The notes beneath the pieces were generated by a model. The model searched no databases and was not told where the DNA came from. It saw only the letters and a program-made list of their open reading frames with translations. Made by a program: the position numbers and the translations under genes. From Pirellulales bacterium (GTDB lineage Bacteria; Planctomycetota; Planctomycetia; Pirellulales; JACPPG01), in assembly GCA_036490175.1 (NCBI GenBank), contig DASXEJ010000076.1:1-49689 (forward strand): 49,689 nucleotides of DNA, in the 5' to 3' direction. This document shows positions 39,913 to 48,454 of this stretch, one piece after another; within the stretch, counting starts at the first letter, position 1; every line of letters starts with the position of its first letter.

Positions 39913-42912
39913 TTATGGGAAGACCAGCATCGGTGCGATGACACCGGCGACAGTGCCCTGCGGAAGAAGGGTCGTGACACCGGCACCGGAAAAGATTATA
40001 AGCGGCGTGTTCAGGCCCCCATCCTCTACGCCAACCACACCGGTTGGCGGAGGGTTGTTGGAGGTATTCTCAAAGAGGTACTGTTGATTCGAGATGTTGT
40101 GCGTCAACTCTACCAAAATCACCGATTGGTTTGGCGGCGTTTCCTGGTCTACCAGTGCATGGACTGGCGAACTGGCTTGGGGCGTTTGGGCACGGTTGAA
40201 GTCCATGACATTGTCACGGATTTCAGCGGCGATCGTCGCTTGGAAAGTCAAAGGCGGAATAGGATCGTGGGCAAGCAGGTCCACTCCATCGTGGCCATTG
40301 CCGCGGATTTGATTGCCAAAGATCTGCAAAGCCATGCTACCCCCGCCGCTGGTTGTGGCAGTAATGCCAGACACAGGCGTGTCGCCAGCGTTTGTGGGAA
40401 CGGTTTGAGAGTATTCGCCGTTGTAGTTGATGACATTGTTTGAGAAGCCACCAATGATGCGGCTGGTTAGGCCGTCGCTTTGCAGCGAGACACCACCATC
40501 CTTGCCACCGGTTCCGGCCTGCGCAACGGTTGGGCTTACGTTCCCATTGATGGTATTATTTGTGGCAGTGATTCGCACCAATGATAGGCCGCTGGCCTCG
40601 GTTTCGAGACCGGCCAGGTAGTTATTAGAGATGTTATTGGTGGTCAACGTTGCATCGAGGCGCGTCGTTCCGGTTACAAATAGTGATAATCCGTAGCCGA
40701 TATTGTTCTGGATCTGATTGTTATTGAGATTCAGCAATTGGACATCAGTGTTTGTCACAGCGTAGTCGAGTCGGATACCGTCGCCCCAATGGGCATTTAC
40801 GTACGGGCTGGCTTGAACTTGCTGTTGAGTGTTGTAGCCGGCGACCGTATTGTTCGCGAAACTAAGATTTGTAAGACTATTGCCCTCGAACTGTCCTGAA
40901 ATTGCGGCGGCGGTATCGAAGAAGATAATGCCGCCAACCGTAGACTGGCTACCGGCATTATTGATAAACGAATTATTGCTGATTGCGCCATTCACAGCGC
41001 CGTCTAACGAGTACATCCGAATTCCTGCACCGCCGCCGCCGGATTGGCCGTTGAAATTGATCTGGTTATTCGTGATGGCGAAGTTCAGCACCGAGCCATT
41101 GCGCGAGGCAAGCTGAATGCCATCGCCCAGGTTGTATTGAATCGGACGGTTGTCGTGGATGTTGGCCGTCAGCTCTGCCCCAACGTTCTGTACCTGCAGG
41201 AGCATGCCCTCGGTATTGCCCTGCACGGAGTTGTCGCTGACCTCTACGTTCATGCTGCCGGAGTTGGTCAGGACTTGCAGGCCGGCCCAGTTGCCGCGAC
41301 CATTCTCACCGATCGTATTGGAGTCGATCGCCGCGGCGCCATTAGATGACTCGAAGAAGATACCGTTGCGAATGTTCGCATCGACGGTGTTGCCGCGGAT
41401 GTCGTAATTGCCGGTGCCGCCGAAGATGTGGATGCCGTCTTCGCGGTTGTCGGTGATCGTATTGTTGCGTATATGCGCCAAGCCCGTGAAATTGGTCAAG
41501 AGCACGCCATCGACGCCGGAGTTGATGATCCGGTTGCTCTCCATCGAGAAGTTGTTGACCGAATTGCCGACGATGCCGAACTGGGCGCCCGTGATCGTCA
41601 TGCCGCCAACGCGATCGTCGTTGGCGAGCGTTACGGCCCCGCCCGCGGCGTTGGTGATTACCGGACCTTCCTGATCGAGCGCCTTGAGCAAGAATCCGCC
41701 CACTTCGGTCGTCTGCATCACGTAGCTATTGCCCGAACCCAACAGAGTTTGATCGTCTTTGAGAACGATCCCCTCGTTGTAGTTGCGTGCCGTCCCGTCG
41801 CCGGAATGGACGTAGATGATGTCATGCACGGCTGACGCGTTCTGGGCAGTGATCAACGAATTGAACGGGTGCTCTGCGGTACCGTTTCCGCCCGCCGGGG
41901 CGTTGTTGTCGACATGAATTACGTGGTAATACGCGTTCGTCGTCGGGTTCGTCGCGATCTCAGGCTGCTGATTGAAGCGGACAATATGATCGTTGCGTCG
42001 GGTTGGCTCCAGCAGGCGGTTACCCGTGCGCGAGTTGCCTGGCGAGCCGCGCAGGCCAAAGGCCACGCGGATGAATCCCGTGGTGCCGAACAAATCGTCA
42101 TGGTTGACTTCCATGTTGATGGCAACGCCGGGGACGGGCTGCACGCCGAAACCGGTCGAGATACCGCCGAAGGTCGACACGACGGGCGATTTGTAAACGT
42201 ACCCGCCGATATCGATGTAGCCGTTGAGCGGGCCAAGGAACGCGGGCCGGAGGCTGAATTTGGCATCGCCGCCGTGCAACGCCGTATCGATGCCGTTTTG
42301 GTACAGCAGATAGTTTTGGGTGAATTCATTCAGCACATGACTGGTCGCGCCCACGGGAAAGTAGCCGTTCACCCGGACGTCGCACACCGGATTGAATATT
42401 TCGCCGGTCACGCCCAGCTGATTGTAGCGATAGCCGTAGTTTTGGTAGGCATCGCCGTCGTAGTCGTACCAGCCACTGAGGCCGACGATCGCGTTCAGCG
42501 GATCGAAATACGCGCGACGCCCAATTCCGAGGTTACTGAAGAATTGTCCGTAGTCGGCCGTCACGTGGGCACGAGCGTCGACGAACCACGTGCCGTCGAG
42601 CATATCGGTCGTGATCGGTAACAGGCCGCCGGCCGAGAGATATTGCCCCTGAAAGCCAAGCCCGCGATCGGCACCGACGTAGCCAACCCAGAACGGCTGC
42701 AGACCAGGCGTGCTGAGCGGACTCATGAAGCTCGGGCCCGGCGCGCCCGAATCGGTGACAATGGCCTGCGCGCGTGCCATCCCGGCGGCGCCCAGCACCA
42801 GGGCCAGCAGGCCGAGTGCCGTAACGCATACGAAACGGCCCGATATGACGGACCGACCCGCAGCCGCGCCCGGCATACGGAGTCTCTTTGTGACAAATGG
42901 AATTGCCTTCAC
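39913..42912 (-). CDS. Inverse-autotransporter-like outer-membrane protein with parallel beta-helix
   Basis: 999 residues from GTG 42912, backed by a long purine-rich site (GGGGGGAGAG) upstream; a longer start at 42954 is possible. A signal peptide (FVCVTALGLLALVLGAAGMARA) is followed by about 260 residues that look like a beta-barrel (alternating aromatic strands; FFSNLGIGRRAYFDPLNAIVG, GWYDYDGDAYQNYGYRYNQLGV, RVNGYFPVG), in the style of the intimin/invasin-type inverse autotransporter domain. From about 320 on there is a long chain of NxI-type repeats of about 22-24 residues (NRIINSGVDGVLL, NNTITDNREDGIHI, NTIGENGRG), a right-handed parallel beta-helix (PbH1) passenger. Barrel first and passenger last is the inverse autotransporter order. 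Likely a surface-exposed adhesin or glycan-binding protein. Confidence 0.82.
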   Translation of the reverse strand: MKAIPFVTKRLRMPGAAAGRSVISGRFVCVTALGLLALVLGAAGMARAQAIVTDSGAPGPSFMSPLSTPGLQPFWVGYVGADRGLGFQGQYLSAGGLLPITTDMLDGTWFVDARAHVTADYGQFFSNLGIGRRAYFDPLNAIVGLSGWYDYDGDAYQNYGYRYNQLGVTGEIFNPVCDVRVNGYFPVGATSHVLNEFTQNYLLYQNGIDTALHGGDAKFSLRPAFLGPLNGYIDIGGYVYKSPVVSTFGGISTGFGVQPVPGVAINMEVNHDDLFGTTGFIRVAFGLRGSPGNSRTGNRLLEPTRRNDHIVRFNQQPEIATNPTTNAYYHVIHVDNNAPAGGNGTAEHPFNSLITAQNASAVHDIIYVHSGDGTARNYNEGIVLKDDQTLLGSGNSYVMQTTEVGGFLLKALDQEGPVITNAAGGAVTLANDDRVGGMTITGAQFGIVGNSVNNFSMESNRIINSGVDGVLLTNFTGLAHIRNNTITDNREDGIHIFGGTGNYDIRGNTVDANIRNGIFFESSNGAAAIDSNTIGENGRGNWAGLQVLTNSGSMNVEVSDNSVQGNTEGMLLQVQNVGAELTANIHDNRPIQYNLGDGIQLASRNGSVLNFAITNNQINFNGQSGGGGAGIRMYSLDGAVNGAISNNSFINNAGSQSTVGGIIFFDTAAAISGQFEGNSLTNLSFANNTVAGYNTQQQVQASPYVNAHWGDGIRLDYAVTNTDVQLLNLNNNQIQNNIGYGLSLFVTGTTRLDATLTTNNISNNYLAGLETEASGLSLVRITATNNTINGNVSPTVAQAGTGGKDGGVSLQSDGLTSRIIGGFSNNVINYNGEYSQTVPTNAGDTPVSGITATTSGGGSMALQIFGNQIRGNGHDGVDLLAHDPIPPLTFQATIAAEIRDNVMDFNRAQTPQASSPVHALVDQETPPNQSVILVELTHNISNQQYLFENTSNNPPPTGVVGVEDGGLNTPLIIFSGAGVTTLLPQGTVAGVIAPMLVFP

Positions 42913-43292
42913 GCTCTCTCCCCCCTCGGAAGACGGACGGTGTGTCGCCGTCACAATCGTTAGATGCGGTATGGTCCATCGTCACGGTAGAAGTTTCCGG
43001 ATGAGACTTTTCGCTACAATCCGCAAAGTCACAGCGTGGATTCAAGCGTTTCCGTTAGTCAGCAAAAGCTGCGCAAACCTTGCGGGCAGGCGGCCGCGCA
43101 CGTGGCCAGATCGGGGCGGTGCGGCATGCTGCTAGCCGCGCGGTGGTAGCACCGAGAGAAGGGGGACGGCCGCCACGGAGAGAAGGCTGATGTCGACGTG
43201 CTTTGCTGATCGTGACGGCTGGCGGCGGATGGAACAGCAGCCGCGCGCGCATTCACGCTCGAACTACCCCGTAAAGGTGCCCGCCGGCGCGC
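42913..43292. other. Intergenic region upstream of the surface protein
   Basis: About 380 bases between the M19 dipeptidase and the barrel/beta-helix gene, both read leftward. No gene and no clear promoter seen; a GAGAGAAGG motif occurs twice (about 43157 and 43179). Probably the promoter and leader of the surface protein. Confidence 0.35.
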
Positions 43293-44381
43293 TTACTGCG
43301 GCAGCCAGCGGCGGAAGAAGCGCAGCCAGTTGGCGTGGAAGATATTGTCGATGTCGGTCGCGCTGTAGCCGCGGGCCGTCAAGAGCGGCTCGAGTTTTTG
43401 CAAATCGGCAATGGTCTTCAGATCGCTGGGGGTCTGCTCGGTGCCGTAGCCGCCATCGAGGTCGCTGCCGATGGCCGCATGCTGGGCGTTGCCGGCCAAT
43501 TGGCAAATGTGATCGATATGATCGACCAGGGCTGACATCGTTAGCCCGTCGGGCTGTGTCACGCCGATCCGCCAGCCGGGGCGAAGCATCCAGGCGTCGC
43601 AGACTACCCCGATGACCGCGCCGCGCTCGATGAGCAACCGCAGCTGCTCGTCAGAGAATTGACGATCGGCCGGCACCAGCGCGCGGCAATTATTGTGGCT
43701 GGCCATCACAGGGCCGTGATAGCAATCGAGCGCCTGAAAAAAACTCTGATCCGAGAGATGCGTCATGTCGAGGATCATGCCGATCCGCTCGAATTCTTTG
43801 AGCAGTTCGACGCCGCGGTCGGTCAGCGGTCCGTTGTCGCCGGTGCCCACGGAATAGTGGCTCTTGCCGTAGTGCGATGGCATAACGCTGCGCAAGCCGG
43901 CAGCGAACCAGGCTTCGACCTGGCTGGGGTCGACGATCGGGTCGGCTCCTTCCATCGCCAGGATGTTGCCAATCGGCAATCGCGCCGTGGGATTGCTTTG
44001 CCACTGCTGCCAATGCTCGTCGAGCTCGCGCGCCGTGCCAATCATGCGCATCTCGCCCTGCTGCTCGAGGAGCCGATAGTAGGCGAGTTGCCCTTGCGCG
44101 ATCGCATAGGCGATCGATTGCGTGCCAAAGTCGAGATCGGTGCGGCGATGGCCAACGGCGGGTTGCACATGCCGTTTGGCGCGGGCCAAGAGCGTTCCCA
44201 TGCAAACGGCCACGCGGCCCGCACGCATCTCGGGCAAGCTGGTCGTGGCATGTCCGCGCCCGCCAGCCGGATCCATACCGGCCTCGCGCTGGTTGATCTG
44301 ATCGACCGTTTCGGTCTGATCGCGGTTATAGCTCAACGCGTTCCAGGACAGGTCGAGATGCGAATCAAAGATCAGTCGCAT
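43293..44381 (-). CDS. Membrane-dipeptidase family (peptidase M19)
   Basis: 362 residues. Metal-site motifs: DSHLDLSW (7-14, first HxD), AMEGADPI (glutamate bridging two zinc ions), DMTHLSDQSF, ASHNNCRALV, DRQFSDEQLR and AIGSDLDGG. These match the renal-dipeptidase (M19) family, zinc enzymes that split dipeptides, including those with D-residues. No signal peptide, so probably cytoplasmic. The opening 'MRLIFDSHLDLSWNALSYNRD' form is usual for bacterial members. Single gene. Confidence 0.92.
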   Translation of the reverse strand: MRLIFDSHLDLSWNALSYNRDQTETVDQINQREAGMDPAGGRGHATTSLPEMRAGRVAVCMGTLLARAKRHVQPAVGHRRTDLDFGTQSIAYAIAQGQLAYYRLLEQQGEMRMIGTARELDEHWQQWQSNPTARLPIGNILAMEGADPIVDPSQVEAWFAAGLRSVMPSHYGKSHYSVGTGDNGPLTDRGVELLKEFERIGMILDMTHLSDQSFFQALDCYHGPVMASHNNCRALVPADRQFSDEQLRLLIERGAVIGVVCDAWMLRPGWRIGVTQPDGLTMSALVDHIDHICQLAGNAQHAAIGSDLDGGYGTEQTPSDLKTIADLQKLEPLLTARGYSATDIDNIFHANWLRFFRRWLPQ

Positions 44382-44427
44382 ATAAATAGGAGTTCTTGAG
44401 GTCGATTACTTGTTCGCGCCCGTGCGT

Positions 44428-44910
44428 TCAACCCACCAGCGCCGCGACGTCTCGTTCGATACGCTCGGGCGTGGCGAACATTGAATATCGCTTCACGACG
44501 TGACCGTCGCGATCGACAAGAAACTTGCCGAAGTTCCATTTGATGCTTTTAGTACCGAGCAGACCGGGACGAGCAGATTTTAGAAACCGGTACAGCGGGT
44601 GAGTTTGGGCGCCATTCACGTTGATCTTGGCAAACATCGGAAACGTGACGTCGTAGTTGCGTGAGCAGAAGCTCTGAATCTGGGCTTCGGTTCCTGGCTC
44701 CTGGTGCAAAAACTGATCACACGGAAAGCCGAGCACGGAGAAACCTCGGTTCTCGTGACGTCGATAAAGCTCTTCCAGACCGGCGTACTGTCGCGTGAAG
44801 CTGCACTGGCTGGCGACATTGACGATCAATAACGCCTGACCACGAAAGGGCTCAAGCGTTTGCATGCGGCCATCAATGGCCTGCACCGGAATATCGTAGA
44901 TGCTGTTCAT
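44428..44910 (-). CDS. Glutathione peroxidase family protein
   Basis: 160 residues from ATG 44910 (the frame is open further upstream, but this start begins the domain: MNSIYDIPVQAIDG). Peroxidatic Cys36 in NVASQCSFTRQY, FPCDQF at 62-67 with Cys64 and catalytic Gln66 (the usual Asn before it is Asp), and WNFGKFLVDRDG with Trp125 and Asn126. Bacterial members mostly use thioredoxin as reductant. 40 bases separate it from the redoxin gene upstream on the same strand, a likely two-gene oxidative-stress operon. Confidence 0.93.
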   Translation of the reverse strand: MNSIYDIPVQAIDGRMQTLEPFRGQALLIVNVASQCSFTRQYAGLEELYRRHENRGFSVLGFPCDQFLHQEPGTEAQIQSFCSRNYDVTFPMFAKINVNGAQTHPLYRFLKSARPGLLGTKSIKWNFGKFLVDRDGHVVKRYSMFATPERIERDVAALVG

Positions 44911-44950
44911 GCGCAAGACCACTACGGACGCGCGCCGGGTGTGTAGCGCA

Positions 44951-45553
44951 TTACTTGCCACGCTGCCGCGCATAACGGATTCCACAGCCGCGGGCAAACG
45001 TCTCGGTCGTTGCCGGCGCCTTGCCGGCCAGCGTGGCCTGGATCGCGTCGTCGAGGAAATTCTGCTTGACCAGCGCGGGATCACTGGCGTCGTCCATCGC
45101 GCCCATGTACACGATCTTGCGCTCGGCAGACAGCACGAAAAAATCGGGCGTGGCGCTGGCGCCGTAGTCGCGGCCGATTTGTTGCGTCTCATCGTAAAGA
45201 TAGGGGTACGGGAAGCCGCGCTCCTTCGCCCGCTCGGTCATCTTGGCCAGACTATCGTCCGCGACGCGATTTACGTTGATGGCGACGACCGCCACCTGCT
45301 GAGGGTTACGTTTGGCGAGCGCCATGATCCGATCTTCGTAATCGCGCGCGACTGGGCAGCTGTTGCAGGTGAAGACGACCACCACGACCTTGCGGTCCGC
45401 TAGATTTGCTAGCGCGTGCGGCTGGCCGTCGGCGCCGGGCAGATCGCTCCAGGCGGGCGCCGCATCGCCGACGTTCAACACCGCATTGAATTCACCCGCA
45501 AATGCGCACGTCGCAGTCAGTCCTACGACGATCATGACCAGCAAACGAACCAT
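44951..45553 (-). CDS. Secreted thioredoxin-fold (AhpC/TSA-type redoxin) protein
   Basis: 200 residues with a signal peptide (MVRLLVMIVVGLTATCAFAG). The redoxin domain starts VLNVGDAAPAWSDLPGADGQ; the active site FTCNSCP (61-67) holds the C-x-x-C pair Cys63/Cys66, and the cis-proline is in ATPDFFVLS. FTCNxCPV with AINVN is typical of the periplasmic peroxiredoxin-like group common in planctomycetes. Role: periplasmic disulfide or peroxide chemistry. The glutathione peroxidase gene follows after 40 bases. Confidence 0.92.
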   Translation of the reverse strand: MVRLLVMIVVGLTATCAFAGEFNAVLNVGDAAPAWSDLPGADGQPHALANLADRKVVVVVFTCNSCPVARDYEDRIMALAKRNPQQVAVVAINVNRVADDSLAKMTERAKERGFPYPYLYDETQQIGRDYGASATPDFFVLSAERKIVYMGAMDDASDPALVKQNFLDDAIQATLAGKAPATTETFARGCGIRYARQRGK

Positions 45554-45653
45554 AAGAGTCTCCTCACACTATAAGAATCAGGCGACGCACACCCGCACTA
45601 CGCCATACCTGCCTAACGATAGGCCGATCAGCGCGGATCGTCAATCGCGGGGA

Positions 45654-46742
45654 CTAGTCATGCCCGACCAGGTGAATGGCCGGCGCCTTGATAAGAGCCG
45701 TCACGTGGTCACCGACCTGCAAGTGCATTTCCTCGCACGCGGGCCTGGTGACCAGCGCCGTAAGGACAAAGCCGCAGTCGAGCCCAATGCGGGTCAGCGG
45801 CCCCTCGGCGACGATACTGGTCACTCGTGCCGACAGTTGATTGCGTGCGCTGGTGCCGGCGGCCGCCGCGCGCTGCAGGAGGACATCCTCGCCGCGGATG
45901 CACACGAACACATTTGTTCCTAGCTCTTGGGACGCGACCGCGGTTAGCTGCGCATTTGCGACCTGCACTGTAGCGAGCCCGTCGGTGAGACAAACCACCT
46001 TGCCAGGCACGACGGTTTCGATTCCCACGATTTGGGCAATGGCCAAGCTGCGCGGCTGGCTGAATACCTCATGCACTGGCCCGACCTGACGCACCTCGCC
46101 CTCGGTCAGCACGACAACGGTGTCGGCCAGCGCCAGTGTTTCGATCCGATCGTGCGTAACGACGATCGTCGGCTTGCCGATGGCGAGCAACATGCGTCGC
46201 AGCTCGCCGCGCAAACGTTCACGCACGGGCGCGTCGAGCGCCGACAGCGGTTCGTCGAGCAACAGCAGTCGCGGCTGGCACACGACCGCCCGCGCAAGTG
46301 CGACGCGCTGTTGTTGACCGCCAGAAAGCTGAGCCGGGTAGCGATTGACCAGGTCGCTGATTTGCAACCGATCAAGAATCTCTGCCACTTGCGCCGATGC
46401 AGCAGACAACGCGGACCGTCGCAATCCATAGCCGACGTTGCCTCGCACTGTTAAATGAGGAAACAACGCATATTGCTGGAACAAGAAGCCCACGCCGCGC
46501 CGTTGTGGCGACAACGATAATCGTCGCTCGGTGTCTAGCCACACTTCGCCCGCAAACTCGATATGGCCACGCTCTGGATGCTCGAGACCGGCCAGCGATC
46601 GCAGAATTGTCGTCTTGCCACAGCCCGACGGGCCAAAGAGCACCGTCACGCCACTTCCCTCGGCCGGCAATTGCAGCTGGCCATGCACACGCGGTCCGCC
46701 GGCGAAGCGCTTTTCGAAGTCGGCTACCAGGAGAGTGCTCAT
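45654..46742 (-). CDS. modC: Molybdate ABC transporter ATP-binding protein
   Basis: 362 residues from ATG 46742, which overlaps the stop of modB as ATGA. Walker A GPSGCGKT (37-44), ABC signature LSGGQQQRVALARA, Walker B LLLLDEPLSALD, switch histidine in VVTHDR. The C-terminal part (about 285-355: NQLSARVTSIVAEGPLTRIGLDCGF) is a TOBE/Mop-type domain that binds oxyanions and is diagnostic for ModC-like proteins. It powers uptake of molybdate or tungstate with ModA and ModB. Confidence 0.94.
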   Translation of the reverse strand: MSTLLVADFEKRFAGGPRVHGQLQLPAEGSGVTVLFGPSGCGKTTILRSLAGLEHPERGHIEFAGEVWLDTERRLSLSPQRRGVGFLFQQYALFPHLTVRGNVGYGLRRSALSAASAQVAEILDRLQISDLVNRYPAQLSGGQQQRVALARAVVCQPRLLLLDEPLSALDAPVRERLRGELRRMLLAIGKPTIVVTHDRIETLALADTVVVLTEGEVRQVGPVHEVFSQPRSLAIAQIVGIETVVPGKVVCLTDGLATVQVANAQLTAVASQELGTNVFVCIRGEDVLLQRAAAAGTSARNQLSARVTSIVAEGPLTRIGLDCGFVLTALVTRPACEEMHLQVGDHVTALIKAPAIHLVGHD

Positions 46743-47401
46743 AACGGTAGCGACCGGCGCGAAAGGGCGTATGTCACGCACAGCGCGCTGAAGGCGAAGG
46801 TCAACAGCACGGCCGCACTTTGGCCGGCCGCTTGATAATCAAGGGCTTGTATGTCGTCATAAATCGCCACCGATATGGTGCGCGTCACGCCGGGTATGTT
46901 TCCGCCCACCATCAACACGACGCCAAACTCGCCCACGGTGTGTGCAAAGGCCAGCACCAATCCTGTGAGAATGCCGGGCCAGCAGAGGGGAACTGTCACG
47001 CGGCGAAACGTCGCCAGCCGCGAAACTCCTAAGCACCACGAAGCCTCGACCAACCGCCGATCAACGCTGAGGAAGGCAGCGGTAAACGGTCGCACGGCAA
47101 ATGGCAGATTGTAGAGCACGGAGCCGACCAGAATACCCGCAAAAGAAAACGGGATCGAGCCGCCGCCCAGGCCTTTGAACGCCCGGCCCAATAGGCTGTT
47201 AGGTCCCATTCCGGTCAGCAGGTAAAAGCCCAACACGGTGGGCGGTAGCAACAGCGGCAAAGCCACAGCGGCATCGACGGCAAACCGCCACCAGCGCTGA
47301 CTCGTGGCCAGCCAATATGCCAACGGCAAACCAAGGGCGAGCAATATGGCCGTAGTGCAGGCCGCTAGCCGAAGTGTCAGCCAAATCGCCGTGATGTCCA
47401 A
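46739..47401 (-). CDS. modB: Molybdate ABC transporter permease
   Basis: 220 residues, five membrane helices (first about 8-30). The cytoplasmic coupling loop with EAA motif is EASWCLGVSRLATFRRVTVPLCWPG, followed by GILTGLVLAFAHTVGEFGVVLMVGGNIPG, a ModB signature region. It forms the channel dimer. It starts four bases after the modA stop and its end overlaps modC, so the three are one operon. Confidence 0.95.
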   Translation of the reverse strand: MDITAIWLTLRLAACTTAILLALGLPLAYWLATSQRWWRFAVDAAVALPLLLPPTVLGFYLLTGMGPNSLLGRAFKGLGGGSIPFSFAGILVGSVLYNLPFAVRPFTAAFLSVDRRLVEASWCLGVSRLATFRRVTVPLCWPGILTGLVLAFAHTVGEFGVVLMVGGNIPGVTRTISVAIYDDIQALDYQAAGQSAAVLLTFAFSALCVTYALSRRSLPL

Positions 47402-47405
47402 GACG

Positions 47406-48338
47406 CTATTCCTCCGGCATCACAAATCCGTAGGTTCGCAGAATTGACTTTCCTTCCTCGCCCGTGAGAAAAGTACGCAGCGCGTGGGCCGCCATCGGGT
47501 CTTGGGCATTATTCATGATGATTCCTCCCTGTTCCAATCGTGGGTAGGCGTCCTGCGGGACAGGCCAATAGCGCCCCTTGTCTTTCATGGCCGGTGCCAT
47601 GGCCAGCGAGAGGGCGATGATGCCGATGTCGGCCGCACCGGATTCCACAAATTGTGCCGTTTGCGAGATGTTCTCGCCCAGCACCAGGCGGTCTTTGACG
47701 TCGTCGTACACGCCCAGTTTCTGCATCGCCGCCTCTGCCACGCGACCATAGGGGGCATGCTTGGGATTGGCGATGGCGATTTTCTTAACCGACGGATCGG
47801 CGAGCGCGCGAATGCCAAGCTTGTCGAGATCGAGCGCTGACGAGGTCGAAACCCAAACCACGATCTGGCCAATGGCATACAGGAACTCTGATTCCGCGGA
47901 GGCCAAATTCGCTTCGACCAACCGCCGCGGATAGCTCATGTCGGCCGACAGAAACATGTCGAACGGGGCCGTGTTCGTCAGTTGCGCGTACAAATTGCCG
48001 CTTGAGCCGAAGACAATTTCGACGGCAAATTCTGGGTGCGCAGTCTGAAGCTGAGCGGCCAGATCTTTGAGCGCGAATTGCAAGTCCGAGGCCGCGGCGA
48101 CACGCACAGAGTGGATGTTGTGCGCGCTGGCGTCCCCCGCAATCGCGCCGTCGACGGCCCCCTTCGCAAGTGCTTCACCGGAAGTAGAAGCGGCAGGCTC
48201 GGCTCCCTTTTTTGTAGCATCCGCGCGCGGCGCTTGTGTGCCACATCCACACGCGATAAGGCTCAAGGCAAGCGCATAGAAGACTAAGCCGCGGCGGCCA
48301 ACACGCGCAGTCCTGTGCGGCCCGAACTGTATTGACAT
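47406..48338 (-). CDS. modA: Molybdate ABC transporter substrate-binding lipoprotein
   Basis: 310 residues from ATG 48338, which gives a lipoprotein signal (VFYALALSLIAC, lipid Cys30). A 40-residue Ala/Lys linker leads to the binding protein: VAAASDLQFALKDLAAQL, VFGSSGNLYAQL, APFDMFLSADMSYPRRLVE, the core ModA motifs for oxyanion binding (Ser in ASDLQ and SSGN). Substrate is molybdate or tungstate. A TATAAC box lies about 35 bases upstream. Confidence 0.94.
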   Translation of the reverse strand: MSIQFGPHRTARVGRRGLVFYALALSLIACGCGTQAPRADATKKGAEPAASTSGEALAKGAVDGAIAGDASAHNIHSVRVAAASDLQFALKDLAAQLQTAHPEFAVEIVFGSSGNLYAQLTNTAPFDMFLSADMSYPRRLVEANLASAESEFLYAIGQIVVWVSTSSALDLDKLGIRALADPSVKKIAIANPKHAPYGRVAEAAMQKLGVYDDVKDRLVLGENISQTAQFVESGAADIGIIALSLAMAPAMKDKGRYWPVPQDAYPRLEQGGIIMNNAQDPMAAHALRTFLTGEEGKSILRTYGFVMPEE

Positions 48339-48374
48339 GTAGGAGAATATCTCTGCGGGTAGAAGATTGTCCCA

Positions 48375-48380
48375 GTTATA
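48375..48380 (-). promoter_or_regulatory. -10-like box upstream of modA
   Basis: GTTATA on the plus strand reads TATAAC on the minus strand, about 37 bases before the modA ATG. No good -35 hexamer. If real, modABC has its own promoter apart from the MFS gene upstream. No ModE-type operator was recognised. Confidence 0.35.
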
Positions 48381-48454
48381 ACGTTGCCGCCGCCAGGGCA
48401 CCACTCAACCGAGTGCAGAGCGCCACTGCGTATCTCAGCAATGCAGGCCTGCGA

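Noticed and set aside
41869-42621. 250-codon frame opposite the barrel/beta-helix gene
   Set aside because: Shadow frame; Arg/Val/Asp-rich, no domain, antisense to a gene with a signal peptide and clear repeats.
44911-45192. N-terminal extension of the glutathione peroxidase frame
   Set aside because: The extra residues are Arg/Pro/Ser-rich, overlap the redoxin gene in another frame and do not resemble the family.
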